Positions 46,611 to 54,813 of a stretch of 64,000 bases of DNA are shown piece after piece; the stretch's first letter is position 1, and each line of letters starts with the position of its first letter. The notes under the pieces were generated by a model. That model worked only from the letters and a program-made list of their open reading frames with translations. It made no database searches and was not told the origin of the DNA. Source of the DNA: Aquincola tertiaricarbonis (GTDB lineage Bacteria > Pseudomonadota > Gammaproteobacteria > Burkholderiales > Burkholderiaceae_C); NCBI RefSeq assembly GCF_000969605.1, contig NZ_JZUE01000024.1:31810-95809 (forward strand). The letters are read 5' to 3'. The translations under genes and the position numbers were made by a program.

Positions 46611-47558
46611 ATGACCCGACCCGGACTGAGCCACCCGCGCTTTCGCGGCATCTTCCCGGTGGCGCCCACCACCTTCACCGAGACCGGCACGCTGGACCTG
46701 CCCAGCCAGCGCCGCTGCATCGACTTCATGATCGACAGCGGCGTGGACGGCATCTGCATCCTGGCCAACTTCTCGGAGCAGTTCCTGCTGGCCGACGACG
46801 AGCGCGAGCTGCTCACCCGCACGGTGCTGGAACACGTGGCCGGCCGCGTGCCGGTGATCGTCACCACCACCCATACCAGCACCGCGGTGTGCGCGGCCCG
46901 CAGCCGCCGCGCGCAGGACATGGGCGCGGCGATGGTGATGGTGATGCCGCCCTATCACGGCGCCACCTTCCGCGTGGGCGAGGCGGCGATCTACGAGTTC
47001 TATGCCCGGCTGTCGGACGCCATCGGCATCCCGATCATGGTGCAGGACGCCCCCGCCAGCGGCACGCCGATGCCCGCCGTGCTGCTGGCCCGCATGGCGC
47101 AGGAGATCGAGCACCTGGCGTACTTCAAGATCGAGACCGCGGGCGCGGCCACCAAGCTGCGCGAGCTGATCCGCCTGGGCGGCGAAGCCATCGAAGGCCC
47201 GTGGGACGGCGAGGAAGGCATTACCCTGCTGGCTGACCTGGACGCCGGCGCCACCGGCGCAATGACCGGCGGCGCCTTTGCCGATGGCCTGAAGCCCATC
47301 ATCACCGCCCACCGCGAGGGCCGGCGCGACGAGGCCTTTGCGCTGTACCAGCGTTGGCTGCCGCTGATCAACGTGGAGAACCGGCAGGCCGGCTTCCTCG
47401 CGGCCAAGGCACTGATGAAGGCTGGCGGCATCATCGACTGCGATGCGCCGCGCCACCCCTGGCAGCCGCTGTCGCCCGAGGTGCGCGAAGGCCTGCTCGA
47501 CACCGCGCGCCGGCTCGACCCGCTGGTGCTGCGCTGGGCCGGAGCGCGCGCGGCATGA
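46611..47558 (+). CDS. araD: L-2-keto-3-deoxyarabonate dehydratase (DHDPS family)
   Basis: A 315-residue TIM-barrel protein of the dihydrodipicolinate synthase family. The sequence closely follows, from memory, the AraD enzyme of Azospirillum: [32 protein letters not shown], the Schiff-base lysine in YFKIET and [10 protein letters not shown]. The reaction is dehydration of L-2-keto-3-deoxyarabonate to 2-oxoglutarate semialdehyde. The ATG at 46611 is used; a TTG at 46596 overlapping the upstream stop is possible. Its own stop overlaps the next start (ATGA). Confidence 0.9.
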   Translation: MTRPGLSHPRFRGIFPVAPTTFTETGTLDLPSQRRCIDFMIDSGVDGICILANFSEQFLLADDERELLTRTVLEHVAGRVPVIVTTTHTSTAVCAARSRRAQDMGAAMVMVMPPYHGATFRVGEAAIYEFYARLSDAIGIPIMVQDAPASGTPMPAVLLARMAQEIEHLAYFKIETAGAATKLRELIRLGGEAIEGPWDGEEGITLLADLDAGATGAMTGGAFADGLKPIITAHREGRRDEAFALYQRWLPLINVENRQAGFLAAKALMKAGGIIDCDAPRHPWQPLSPEVREGLLDTARRLDPLVLRWAGARAA

Positions 47559-48703
47559 AGATCACGAGGCTGCAGACCTTCCGCGTGGCGCCACGCTGGA
47601 TGTTCCTGAAGATCGAGACCGACGAGGGCATCAGCGGCTGGGGCGAGCCGGTGATCGAAGGCCGCGCCCGCACCGTGGAAGCAGCGGTGCACGAGTTCGC
47701 CGAGACGCTGGTGGGCCGCGACCCGGCCGACATCAACGACCTGTGGCAGACCATGTACCGCAGCCACTTCTACCGCGGCGGCGCCATCCTGATGAGCGCC
47801 ATCGCCGGCATCGACCAGGCGCTGTGGGACATCAAGGGCAAGGCCCTGGGCGTGCCGGTGTACCAGCTGCTGGGCGGCAAGGTGCGCGACCGCATGAAGG
47901 TGTACAGCTGGGTGGGCGGCGACCGGCCGGCCGACATCGTGGAGCACATGCAGCGCCTGATGGAAGGCGGCTTCGACACCTTCAAGCTCAATGGCACCGA
48001 AGAGATGGCGATGCTGGACTCACCGCGCGCGGTGGACGCCGCGGTCGCCAAGATCGCCGCGGTGCATGAAGCGCTGGGTACACAGGTGAGCTTCGGCCTC
48101 GACTTCCACGGCCGCGTGGCAGCGCCGATGGCCAAGCGGTTGCTGAAGGACCTGGAGCCCTACAAGCCGCTGTTCGTCGAAGAGCCGGTGCTGGCCGAGC
48201 AGGCCGAGCACTACCCGCGCCTGGCCGCCGCCACCAGCATTCCGCTGGCGGCGGGCGAGCGCATGTACTCACGCTTCGAGTTCAAGCGGGTGCTGCAGGA
48301 AGGCGGCATCGCCATCCTGCAGCCCGACCTGTCACATGCCGGCGGCATCACCGAATGCCACAAGATCGCCGCAATGGCCGAGGCCTACGACGTGGCCTTC
48401 GCGCCGCACTGCCCGCTGGGGCCGATCGCGCTGGCGGCGTGTCTGCAAGTCGACTTCACGGCCTGGAATGCGGTGCTGCAGGAGCAGAGCATGGGCATTC
48501 ACTACAACCGGGATGCGGATCTGCTGGATTACGTGATCAACAAGGACGACTTCCGGATCGAGGGCGGCTATATGCGCGCTCTGCCTTTACCCGGGTTAGG
48601 TGTGGAGATTGACGAGGAGCGGGTGGTGCATGCAAGCCGGGAGGCGCCGGATTGGCATAACCCGGTTTGGCGGCATGGGGATGGGAGTGTGGCGGAGTGG
48701 TGA
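47555..48703 (+). CDS. dgoD: D-galactonate dehydratase (enolase superfamily)
   Basis: A 382-residue enolase-superfamily enzyme, the same length as E. coli DgoD. Metal ligands are Asp in FGLDFHGR, Glu in FVEEPV and Glu in AGERMYSR; the acid/base histidines are in FHGR and [31 protein letters not shown] is the typical C-terminal region. It converts D-galactonate to 2-keto-3-deoxygalactonate. It is the last gene of the operon, translation-coupled to araD, and is followed by a strong hairpin. The last 40 bases already show lower GC. Confidence 0.92.
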   Translation: MKITRLQTFRVAPRWMFLKIETDEGISGWGEPVIEGRARTVEAAVHEFAETLVGRDPADINDLWQTMYRSHFYRGGAILMSAIAGIDQALWDIKGKALGVPVYQLLGGKVRDRMKVYSWVGGDRPADIVEHMQRLMEGGFDTFKLNGTEEMAMLDSPRAVDAAVAKIAAVHEALGTQVSFGLDFHGRVAAPMAKRLLKDLEPYKPLFVEEPVLAEQAEHYPRLAAATSIPLAAGERMYSRFEFKRVLQEGGIAILQPDLSHAGGITECHKIAAMAEAYDVAFAPHCPLGPIALAACLQVDFTAWNAVLQEQSMGIHYNRDADLLDYVINKDDFRIEGGYMRALPLPGLGVEIDEERVVHASREAPDWHNPVWRHGDGSVAEW

Positions 48704-48732
48704 GGGGCGTGGCGTTGCGAATGGCATCTAGA

Positions 48733-48764
48733 GCGGAGGGTCGCATGGAAACGCGACCTTCCGC
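48733..48764 (+). terminator. Strong hairpin after dgoD (probable terminator)
   Basis: GCGGAGGGTCGC and GCGACCTTCCGC form a 12-base stem with one G-T pair and an 8-base loop, 30 bases after the dgoD stop. It has no T-run, so it would be a stability element or a weak intrinsic terminator. It also marks the left edge of the lower-GC segment. Confidence 0.6.
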
Positions 48765-48868
48765 CGTGTAGCGGTTGCTGTGGGTCAAAGTCCAAACAGA
48801 TCTGAGCGCCAGCGGCTATAAAGCAGTTGTTCGTGGCCGTCTGCATCTAAAACATCGCCTACTTTGAA

Positions 48869-49945
48869 ATGAAATCCGCTGAAGACGACATTGATGCCGC
48901 TCTCCTCTGCTCAGCCTGCTTTGTGGATGAAGGTCTCCGTATCGACGCCTCAAAACACGGCCGTGAGGAGCAAGGCGATTGCCCGAACTGCAAGAGCTCG
49001 GCCGGGCGGAAGCTCACCAAGAACGACATTAAGTCGCTAGCTTGGCGTTTTTTTGTCAGCGGCACGACAGTTCTCGGAAACTACGGTGGCGCTCCAGCTA
49101 TTCAATTCAACGAGGACCACTACGGCAAGAGCGATATTTACCCATCGCCATGGCTCAAGGGGGACATCAGGCTGATTGAGGAGGCAGCGAAAATCGGGTT
49201 CTTCCACTATGGACCGCGACTTTGGATGGTCGGTGAGGTCGAACCACTCAAGGATCTTCAAGATGCTTCGAAGCGGTTACGCGTCATTGCGCGTGTTTTG
49301 ACGGAGTACCCGGAGCGGATATTAGCGAAAGACTCCGCGTTTTATCGCATCCGCGTCGGCCCTCAACAACCTGACGACCCTGGCGAGTACGATAGCCCGC
49401 CGACGCAACTGGCGGGGAAAGGGCGGCTGGACTCTATTGGCTTTCCCGTCCTATATGGCTCTCAAGACATCGACATCTGCGTTCACGAGTGCCGCGCAAC
49501 CGCCGAAGATGAGATCTTCGTCGCGACGCTAAAGCCAGAGCGGGACTTGAGGCTGCTAGATCTGACGCACGTTCTGAAGGAGGAGGTGACTGAGTTTGAG
49601 AGCTTGGACATGGCAATTCACATGCTCTTCCTTGCGCGATCTCACTCCTACGAGATCTCCCGCACGATTGCGCTATCAGCAAGAGATGCCGGGTTCGACG
49701 GCGTGATCTATCCATCGTTCTTCAGCTTGATTCGCACGGGCGGGCGACCGTTCGAAACAGCCTACGGGCTTTCACTGCGTCAGTTCCATCCGCAGGCTGA
49801 GGAGTACGGCCGCGCGTTCACAATTCCAAACTTCGCTCTATTCGGGCGCCCACTCGAGAATCGGTCGGTGCGTGTGCACTGCATCAATCGGTTGGTCTTA
49901 ACCCAAATCGGCTATGTGGGGCACTTCGGTCCGGTGATCTATTGA
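48869..49945 (+). CDS. Zinc-ribbon RES-domain protein (probable NAD+-degrading toxin type)
   Basis: A 358-residue cytoplasmic protein. The N-terminus has a four-cysteine motif (CSAC at about 14-17 and CPNC at about 38-41), a helical middle (RVIARVLTEYPERIL) and a C-terminal RES domain: FYRIRVGP with the first Arg, DSIGFPVLYGSQDIDICVHE with the Glu, ATLKPERDLRLLDLTHV and a later serine. RES proteins of toxin pairs cleave NAD+ by phosphorolysis. Longer forms with an N-terminal HEPN/RES-associated domain are known as stand-alone proteins. No Xre/DUF2384 antitoxin lies next to it. Codon use and GC are clearly lower than around it, so recent transfer is likely. Confidence 0.8.
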   Translation: MKSAEDDIDAALLCSACFVDEGLRIDASKHGREEQGDCPNCKSSAGRKLTKNDIKSLAWRFFVSGTTVLGNYGGAPAIQFNEDHYGKSDIYPSPWLKGDIRLIEEAAKIGFFHYGPRLWMVGEVEPLKDLQDASKRLRVIARVLTEYPERILAKDSAFYRIRVGPQQPDDPGEYDSPPTQLAGKGRLDSIGFPVLYGSQDIDICVHECRATAEDEIFVATLKPERDLRLLDLTHVLKEEVTEFESLDMAIHMLFLARSHSYEISRTIALSARDAGFDGVIYPSFFSLIRTGGRPFETAYGLSLRQFHPQAEEYGRAFTIPNFALFGRPLENRSVRVHCINRLVLTQIGYVGHFGPVIY

Positions 49946-50533
49946 CTTGATGCGATCTGAGTGCGTTTGAGTATCCTGCGGCCGCGGCGCACCACTTGCG
50001 AATTACGCGAAGGCCGCGCTCTAGGAATTTTTGCAAGCCGGGCAGCAGACGAACTGGGCGAGATGCGAGTCGATCCGACGCCCTGCTAACGCGATGAGAC
50101 ACATCCGCTGATGAGTGTCCAAGATGAGTATGCAGCAGAGCTTCGCTCATTCGGCACGGACAAGCTCGCGCTAGCGCGCCGGGCATGTGAAGCGGCATAT
50201 CCATCGCCTCCCTGCCGCGTTGCAAAATTTGGCACGCGACGAAGTGCCTTCATTTGTGGACTAGCAACTTCGGTTCGACGGGAACGTTACGACAATCAAT
50301 ATCTTGATGGCTGACGGCAAAAATCTTGCCGCCCGCGACCCTTCCAAGCACGCGACCTTGCTTCGATACCGCTCAGTTGACCGGGCCGATTCGCCCTGGC
50401 CTCAATCATGGACAAGGTGTCGTGGACAGCTACGATGAGATCCACGTTTTTCCAGTTTCCCTTTGCCAGCAACGGCCTGGTGGCCCGTCGATTACCACCT
50501 CGATCGGCTCGTCCGTGCGATGACCTTGTGGGT
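49946..50533. other. Lower-GC segment without supported gene
   Basis: About 590 bases of mixed composition in which the open frames on either strand (for example 50111-50314) look random, with no start context or family resemblance. It contains no repeat, tRNA or obvious transposase remnant that I can see. It may be the decayed remainder of a larger insert that brought in the RES gene. Confidence 0.5.
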
Positions 50534-50662
50534 TCACGTGACCGCCGATGTGCGGCGCAGAGCAACGTTGCTGGCCTGATGCTGTTCGAAGCGCTGCTGC
50601 AGCGTGGCCAGCAGCGCCGCGTGCTCATCTTCCCCGGTGGGCTTGCCCGCCTTGCCGGCCAT
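50534..50662 (-). pseudogene. N-terminal stub of a DUF4256-like gene
   Basis: A 42-codon frame starts at the ATG at 50662, overlapping the upstream VOC stop. Its first 30 residues (MAGKAGKP, then AALLATLQQRFEQHQA) resemble the start of DUF4256 proteins, where a sequence of the form LL.TLK.RFE is followed by HKGLEW. Here the resemblance ends after HQA, and the frame stops 12 codons later in lower-GC DNA. This marks the right boundary of the foreign segment, which probably replaced the rest of the gene. Confidence 0.45.
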
Positions 50663-51089
50663 CAGAAGTCCACCTGCACCGAAGGCGCGCTGCGGCGGGC
50701 GGGCCCGTGGTACACGGCCTCGATGTTGTTGCCGTCAGGGTCCAGCGCGAAGGCGGCGTAGTAGCCGGGGTGGTAGTTGCGCGGGCCGAGGGCGCCGTTG
50801 TCTTGGCCGCCATGGGCCAGGGCCGCTTCGTGGAAGGCCTTGACCATCGCTTCGTCCTGCGCCTGGAAGGCCAGGTGGTGGCGGCCGGTCAGGTGGCCTT
50901 GGGCCGATTCGCTCTCGGCACTGGAGACGAAGAGTTCGTCGGCCCAGAAGTGGTCGTCGCCCTCGCCGCCCATAGGCAGCTTGAGGGCGCCGAGCATGGC
51001 CCGGTAGAAGCGCTTGCTGGCGGCCGGGCACGCACCACCAGGTGGATGTGGTCGATGAGCCGGCCGCGGTGCAACGGCATGGCTTCCAT
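50662..51089 (-). pseudogene. VOC-family protein interrupted by a single-base frameshift
   Basis: The ATG at 51089, after a perfect CAGGAGGTTCACG, encodes MEAMPLHRGRLIDHIHLVV. The rest of a vicinal-oxygen-chelate domain (ASKRFYRAMLGALKL, HHLAFQAQDEAMVKAFHEAA, GYYAAFALDPDGNNIEAVYH) continues to 50662 in another frame. The shift is near 51030: one extra base after GTGGTGCGTG would restore VVRDPAASKRFY. The protein is otherwise complete. It is either a recent pseudogene or a sequencing error in a C/G run. Function is unassigned. Confidence 0.75.
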
Positions 51090-51139
51090 CGTGAACCTCC
51101 TGAATGGAAGCTGCGATGCTGCCATGCCCGCGCGGCCCC

Positions 51140-51907
51140 TCACCCCCGGCTGATCGACACCCCGCCGTCCACCAGCGAAGCGGTACCGGTGACGAAGCTG
51201 GCGTCGTCCGAGGCCAGGTACAGCACCGAGCGGGCCAGTTCCTGCGGCGTGCCCACGCGCTTGAGCGCATGCAGGCCGGCCAGGAAGCTCTGCGCTTCGG
51301 GCGTGTCGTTCATCTCGCGGTACATCGCCGTGTCCACCGCGCCGGGCAGGATGGCGTTCACGCGCACGCCCTGCGCGCCATATTCGGTGGCCAGCGCCTG
51401 CGTCAGCCCGACCAGGCCCGACTTGCTGGCCGCATACGCCGCCACGCCCGCAAAGGCCGCGGTGTAGCCGACGAAGGTGGAGGTGAAGATGACCGAGCCG
51501 CCGCCGTTCTTCAGCATCTGCGCGATCTGGTGCTTGGCGCCGAGGAAGGCGCCGGTCAGGTTGATGGCCAGCGTGTCGGTCCAGCCCGCTTCCGAGACGC
51601 CGGTGCTGGCACCGCCCTCGCCCAGCGTGCCGGCATTGTTGAACGCCACGTCCAGCCGGCCATAGCGGCTGACGGCCAGCGCCACCAGCTCGCGGGCATA
51701 GGCCTCCGACCGCACGTCGCCGGCCAGGGCCACGGCGTCGCCGCCCGCGGCGCGGATGTCCTTCACCAGCTGTTCCAGCTCGGCGGCGCGGCGCGCGCCG
51801 ACCACCAGCCGTGCGCCTTCGCTGGCGAACAGCAGTGCCGATGCATGGCCGATGCCGGAACTGGCGCCGGTGATGAGCGCCACCTTGCCTTCGAGTCGCT
51901 TGCCCAT
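51140..51907 (-). CDS. Short-chain dehydrogenase/reductase
   Basis: A 255-residue SDR with TGASSGIGHA, NNAGTLGEGG, the Ser in SVIFTSTFVGY and Tyr/Lys in YAASKSG, ending with GTASLVDGGVS. The start follows AAGGAGATTGATC. It is divergent from a LysR regulator that starts 150 bases away, an arrangement parallel to the SDR/LysR pair at 34.6-36.4 kb. The residue after the second strand (VGARR) suggests NADP(H). Substrate is unknown. Confidence 0.92.
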   Translation of the reverse strand: MGKRLEGKVALITGASSGIGHASALLFASEGARLVVGARRAAELEQLVKDIRAAGGDAVALAGDVRSEAYARELVALAVSRYGRLDVAFNNAGTLGEGGASTGVSEAGWTDTLAINLTGAFLGAKHQIAQMLKNGGGSVIFTSTFVGYTAAFAGVAAYAASKSGLVGLTQALATEYGAQGVRVNAILPGAVDTAMYREMNDTPEAQSFLAGLHALKRVGTPQELARSVLYLASDDASFVTGTASLVDGGVSISRG

Positions 51908-52057
51908 GATCAATCTCCTTGTAAGGGTCCGTGATGAATCGATGGGCGAAGTCTGGTGCGGCGAGGTGCTTTCGATAAGCGGCTCCGCAGCGATTCTGCT
52001 GTTCGGTTTCACCGGACAATCCGGCCCGGGCCGCCCTGCCGGCGGCGGGAGAAAGGC

Positions 52058-52978
52058 ATGCTCAAGCTGGAAGGCATCGCAAGCTTCGTTGCCACCGCGC
52101 AGGAAGGCTCGATGAGCGCGGCGGCGCGGCGGCTGCAGCTGTCGAAGTCGGTGATCAGCGAACGGCTGGCCGACCTGGAAAGCGCCCTGGGCGCGCCGCT
52201 GTTCCACCGCACCACCCGCAAGCTGAGCCTGACGGAGGACGGCGCCGCCTTCCTGGAACGTGCGCTGCGCATCCTGCGCGAGGTGGACGAGGCCGCCGCC
52301 GAGTTGGGCGAGCGTCGCGGCCGGCTCACCGGCCCGATGCGGCTGTCGGCCGGCGTCGCCTTCGGCCACCTGCACCTGGGTCCGGCGCTGTACCCCTTCC
52401 TCAGGAAGCACCCGGGCATCTCGCTCACGCTGGAGCTGGACGACCGGCAGGTGGATGCCTCGGCCGAGGGCTTCGATGCGGTGATCCGGCACGGCGCCAT
52501 CGCCGATTCGCGGCTGGTGGCCTGGACGCTGGCCAGCAGCCGGCGCTGCCTGGTGGCCTCGCCCGCGTACCTGCGGCGCCAGGGCCGGCCGAAGTCGCTG
52601 GACGACCTGGGCCGGCACCGCGCCGTCTACTACCTGAACCGCGGCGCCGCCGACTGGCGCTTCGAGGACGTGCGCAGCGACGCCTTCCAGCGGCCGCCCG
52701 CGGCCCTGCGCGTGAACAACGGCGACATGATGCTGGACGCCACGCTGGCCGGCCTGGGCCTGGCGCTGCTGCCCACCTTCATCGCCGGCCCAGCGCTGGC
52801 GGCCGGCAGCCTGGTCGAGGTGCAGATCGGCGAAGCCGCCGCGCCGGAGTCGATCTACGTCGCGCACCCCGAGGGCCGCCGCGCCTCGGCCAAGCTGCGA
52901 GCACTGGTGGATTGCCTGCGCAAGTCGTTCGGAAACCCCCCGTATTGGGAAACAGGCACCGCGCCGCTCAGGCCTTGA
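52058..52978 (+). CDS. LysR-family transcriptional regulator
   Basis: A 306-residue LysR regulator with winged helix IASFVATAQEGSMSAAARRL and SKSVISERLADLESALGAPLFHR, and a substrate domain ending in LRALVDCLRKSF. The start follows GGGAGAAAGGC. It is divergent from the SDR gene and convergent with the DUF1428 gene, with which it overlaps by 11 bases at the 3' ends. Regulation of the neighbouring SDR is the simplest inference. Confidence 0.9.
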   Translation: MLKLEGIASFVATAQEGSMSAAARRLQLSKSVISERLADLESALGAPLFHRTTRKLSLTEDGAAFLERALRILREVDEAAAELGERRGRLTGPMRLSAGVAFGHLHLGPALYPFLRKHPGISLTLELDDRQVDASAEGFDAVIRHGAIADSRLVAWTLASSRRCLVASPAYLRRQGRPKSLDDLGRHRAVYYLNRGAADWRFEDVRSDAFQRPPAALRVNNGDMMLDATLAGLGLALLPTFIAGPALAAGSLVEVQIGEAAAPESIYVAHPEGRRASAKLRALVDCLRKSFGNPPYWETGTAPLRP

Positions 52979-53336
52979 CTTCGACCACCGCCTCGAAGCC
53001 GCCGAAGATCATGCGCTTGCCGTCAAAGGGCATCGGCGGGTTGCCCGGCGTGGACGGGTCCATGCGCGGGTCTTCCATCATCTTCTTCATGCCGGCGTCG
53101 CGCGTGGCTTTGTCCGGCCATTCGACCCAGGAGAACGCCACCGTCTCCTCGGGCGTGGCCTGCACCGCGCGGCGGAAGTCGGTGAGCTTGCCGTCGGGCA
53201 CGTCGTCGCCCCAGCCCTCGATCACGCGCAGCGCACCCAGCTCGATGAACATCGCATCGAAGTGGCGCGCATGGTCGATGAAGGCCTGCTTGCTGGCAGT
53301 GGGTACGGCGATCACGAATCCGTCGATGTAGGCCAT
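52968..53336 (-). CDS. DUF1428 family protein
   Basis: A 122-residue protein matching the DUF1428 pattern: MAYIDGFVIAVP, ASKQAFIDHA, VIEGWGDDVPDGKLTDF, VAFSWVEWPDKATRDAG and MPFDGKRMIFGGFE. The fold is a dimeric ferredoxin-like barrel; the biochemical role is unknown. The ATG at 53336 follows GAGGAGCCGACC and is chosen over an in-frame start at 53393. Confidence 0.9.
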   Translation of the reverse strand: MAYIDGFVIAVPTASKQAFIDHARHFDAMFIELGALRVIEGWGDDVPDGKLTDFRRAVQATPEETVAFSWVEWPDKATRDAGMKKMMEDPRMDPSTPGNPPMPFDGKRMIFGGFEAVVEVKA

Positions 53337-53510
53337 GGTCGGCTCCTCGGGTGGTGGAGTGGAACGACGAACGAGACCCCGCCCGATCGACACGCCCGCC
53401 CCATGAAAACTTATGAAATCAACAGCGCCGGGGCGGCCGCCCGATAGCCGCGGCCGCGTTCGGCTGGCACGCTGCGGTCCTGTTGCAATGACTCACGCAA
53501 GGATCTCATC

Positions 53511-54458
53511 ATGCTGTGCACGCTGGTCCGGTGCAGCCCCTCGGGGGCGGCCGCTTTGCTGCTGTGTTCCATCGCCGGCACCGCCAGCGCCTATACGCTG
53601 GTGGAGGCGAACGGCGGCGGCTTCGTCTCGCCCGACAACGGCCAGAACCGCGTCGACATGGCGGTGACGCGGCAGGCCCAGGGCGCCGGAGAATCGGCCA
53701 GCGGCCTGAAGCGGCTGCGCGTCGGGCCCATCGGCGGGGGCCCGATCGCCGGCGCCGACCTGAGCGGCTCCGCCTATGCGGCGCCCGGCGTGCTCAAGGC
53801 CCGCATCGACGGCTCGACGTTCATCGCACCGTTCGCCGACAACATCCCCACCGTCACCCACGGCGCACCGATTGCGGACGGCAGCTTCAGCAGCCGCTTC
53901 GTCGACACCGTGAACCTGACCAGCAGCACGCTGGCGGTGGGCACGCCGGTGCAGTTCAACTTCACGGTGAACATGCACGTGGTGACCAACCGCCCCGGCC
54001 ACAACGGCCCCGACGCCAGCGGCTGGGACTCGGGCAACTTCTACTTCCACTACTTCCTGGGCAGCGGCATCGACACGATGTACCGCTTTCCGAACGGCCT
54101 GTACAAGTCGGTGCCCAGCTTCGAGTTCAGCCTGCCGATGACGGTCAGCGGCCTGGTGGGCGACACGCTGACGCTGGGCGCCGAGCTGAGCGTGGGCGCC
54201 GACGCCCGCGCCGGCTGGTACCTCGACCGCGGCGGCTTCCTCACCACCTACGGCACCAACCAGGAGACGCACATCGACGCCTCCAACACGGCCCGGCTGT
54301 ACCTGGATGCGATCACGCCCGGGCTGGAACTGGTGGCCGAAAGCGGCCACGACTACGCGATCAGCGCGGTGCCCGAGCCGGGCACCTGGGCCCTGCTGGG
54401 CGGGGGCTTGTGCGTGCTGGCGGTGGCCCGGCGCCGGGCCTCGGCCCCGCGGCGATAA
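53511..54458 (+). CDS. PEP-CTERM sorting domain protein
   Basis: A 315-residue secreted protein: signal peptide ending at TASA, a beta-rich body with no recognised domain, then VPEPGTWALLGGGLCVLAVA and the terminal basic tail RRRASAPRR. It is the third exosortase substrate in the window. No exosortase or PEP-CTERM regulator is close by, so the sorting machinery is encoded elsewhere. It stands alone, with 40 bases before the Imm33-like gene. Confidence 0.88.
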   Translation: MLCTLVRCSPSGAAALLLCSIAGTASAYTLVEANGGGFVSPDNGQNRVDMAVTRQAQGAGESASGLKRLRVGPIGGGPIAGADLSGSAYAAPGVLKARIDGSTFIAPFADNIPTVTHGAPIADGSFSSRFVDTVNLTSSTLAVGTPVQFNFTVNMHVVTNRPGHNGPDASGWDSGNFYFHYFLGSGIDTMYRFPNGLYKSVPSFEFSLPMTVSGLVGDTLTLGAELSVGADARAGWYLDRGGFLTTYGTNQETHIDASNTARLYLDAITPGLELVAESGHDYAISAVPEPGTWALLGGGLCVLAVARRRASAPRR

Positions 54459-54498
54459 GCTACTCGCTCCGGCGCCAGCGCCCTCCCCCATCCTGCCC

Positions 54499-54783
54499 AT
54501 GTCCTCTCCCACCTGCGTGGCCACCGAGGTGATCACCACCCGCCAGAAGTCCGTCGGCTATGCGTACCGGGAGAAGCCGGTATCGCCCGCCGACAGCGGC
54601 TGGCGCTTTCTCAGCGGCAGCGAGAGCGAGCAGTACATGGACCAGCCGAGCCACTACGTCACCTGCGTGCTGGCCGACTTCGTGCGCGAGCATCCCGAGG
54701 TCGCGCCCCTGCTGGCGCATCCGGTCGGCTCGGCCTTTGCCAGAACCAAGGCCGGCGGCCGCTTCGACGCGGTGCCGGAATAG
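54499..54783 (+). CDS. DUF2185 / Imm33-like small protein
   Basis: A 94-residue protein with the DUF2185 pattern: VGYAYREKP, DSGWRFLSGSESEQYMD, a helical PSHYVTCVLADFV and PEVAPLLAHPVGSAFAR near the end. This family (immunity protein 33) includes immunity proteins of polymorphic toxins, but many members are orphans. No toxin gene is visible next to it. The ATG at 54499 is the only start that gives the complete domain. A general protein-binding role is as likely as immunity. Confidence 0.8.
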   Translation: MSSPTCVATEVITTRQKSVGYAYREKPVSPADSGWRFLSGSESEQYMDQPSHYVTCVLADFVREHPEVAPLLAHPVGSAFARTKAGGRFDAVPE

Positions 54784-54813
54784 CGCAGGCCCTGCCGGGG
54801 GCCGGTGCGTCCG

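Noticed and set aside
50111..50314. Reading frame of 67 codons in the lower-GC segment
   Set aside because: No ribosome-binding site, no similarity and no supporting context; one of several random frames.
53465..53487. TGGCAC ... TTGCA upstream of the PEP-CTERM gene as a sigma54 promoter
   Set aside because: The two elements are 18 bases apart from start to start, about six to seven more than a -24/-12 promoter allows.
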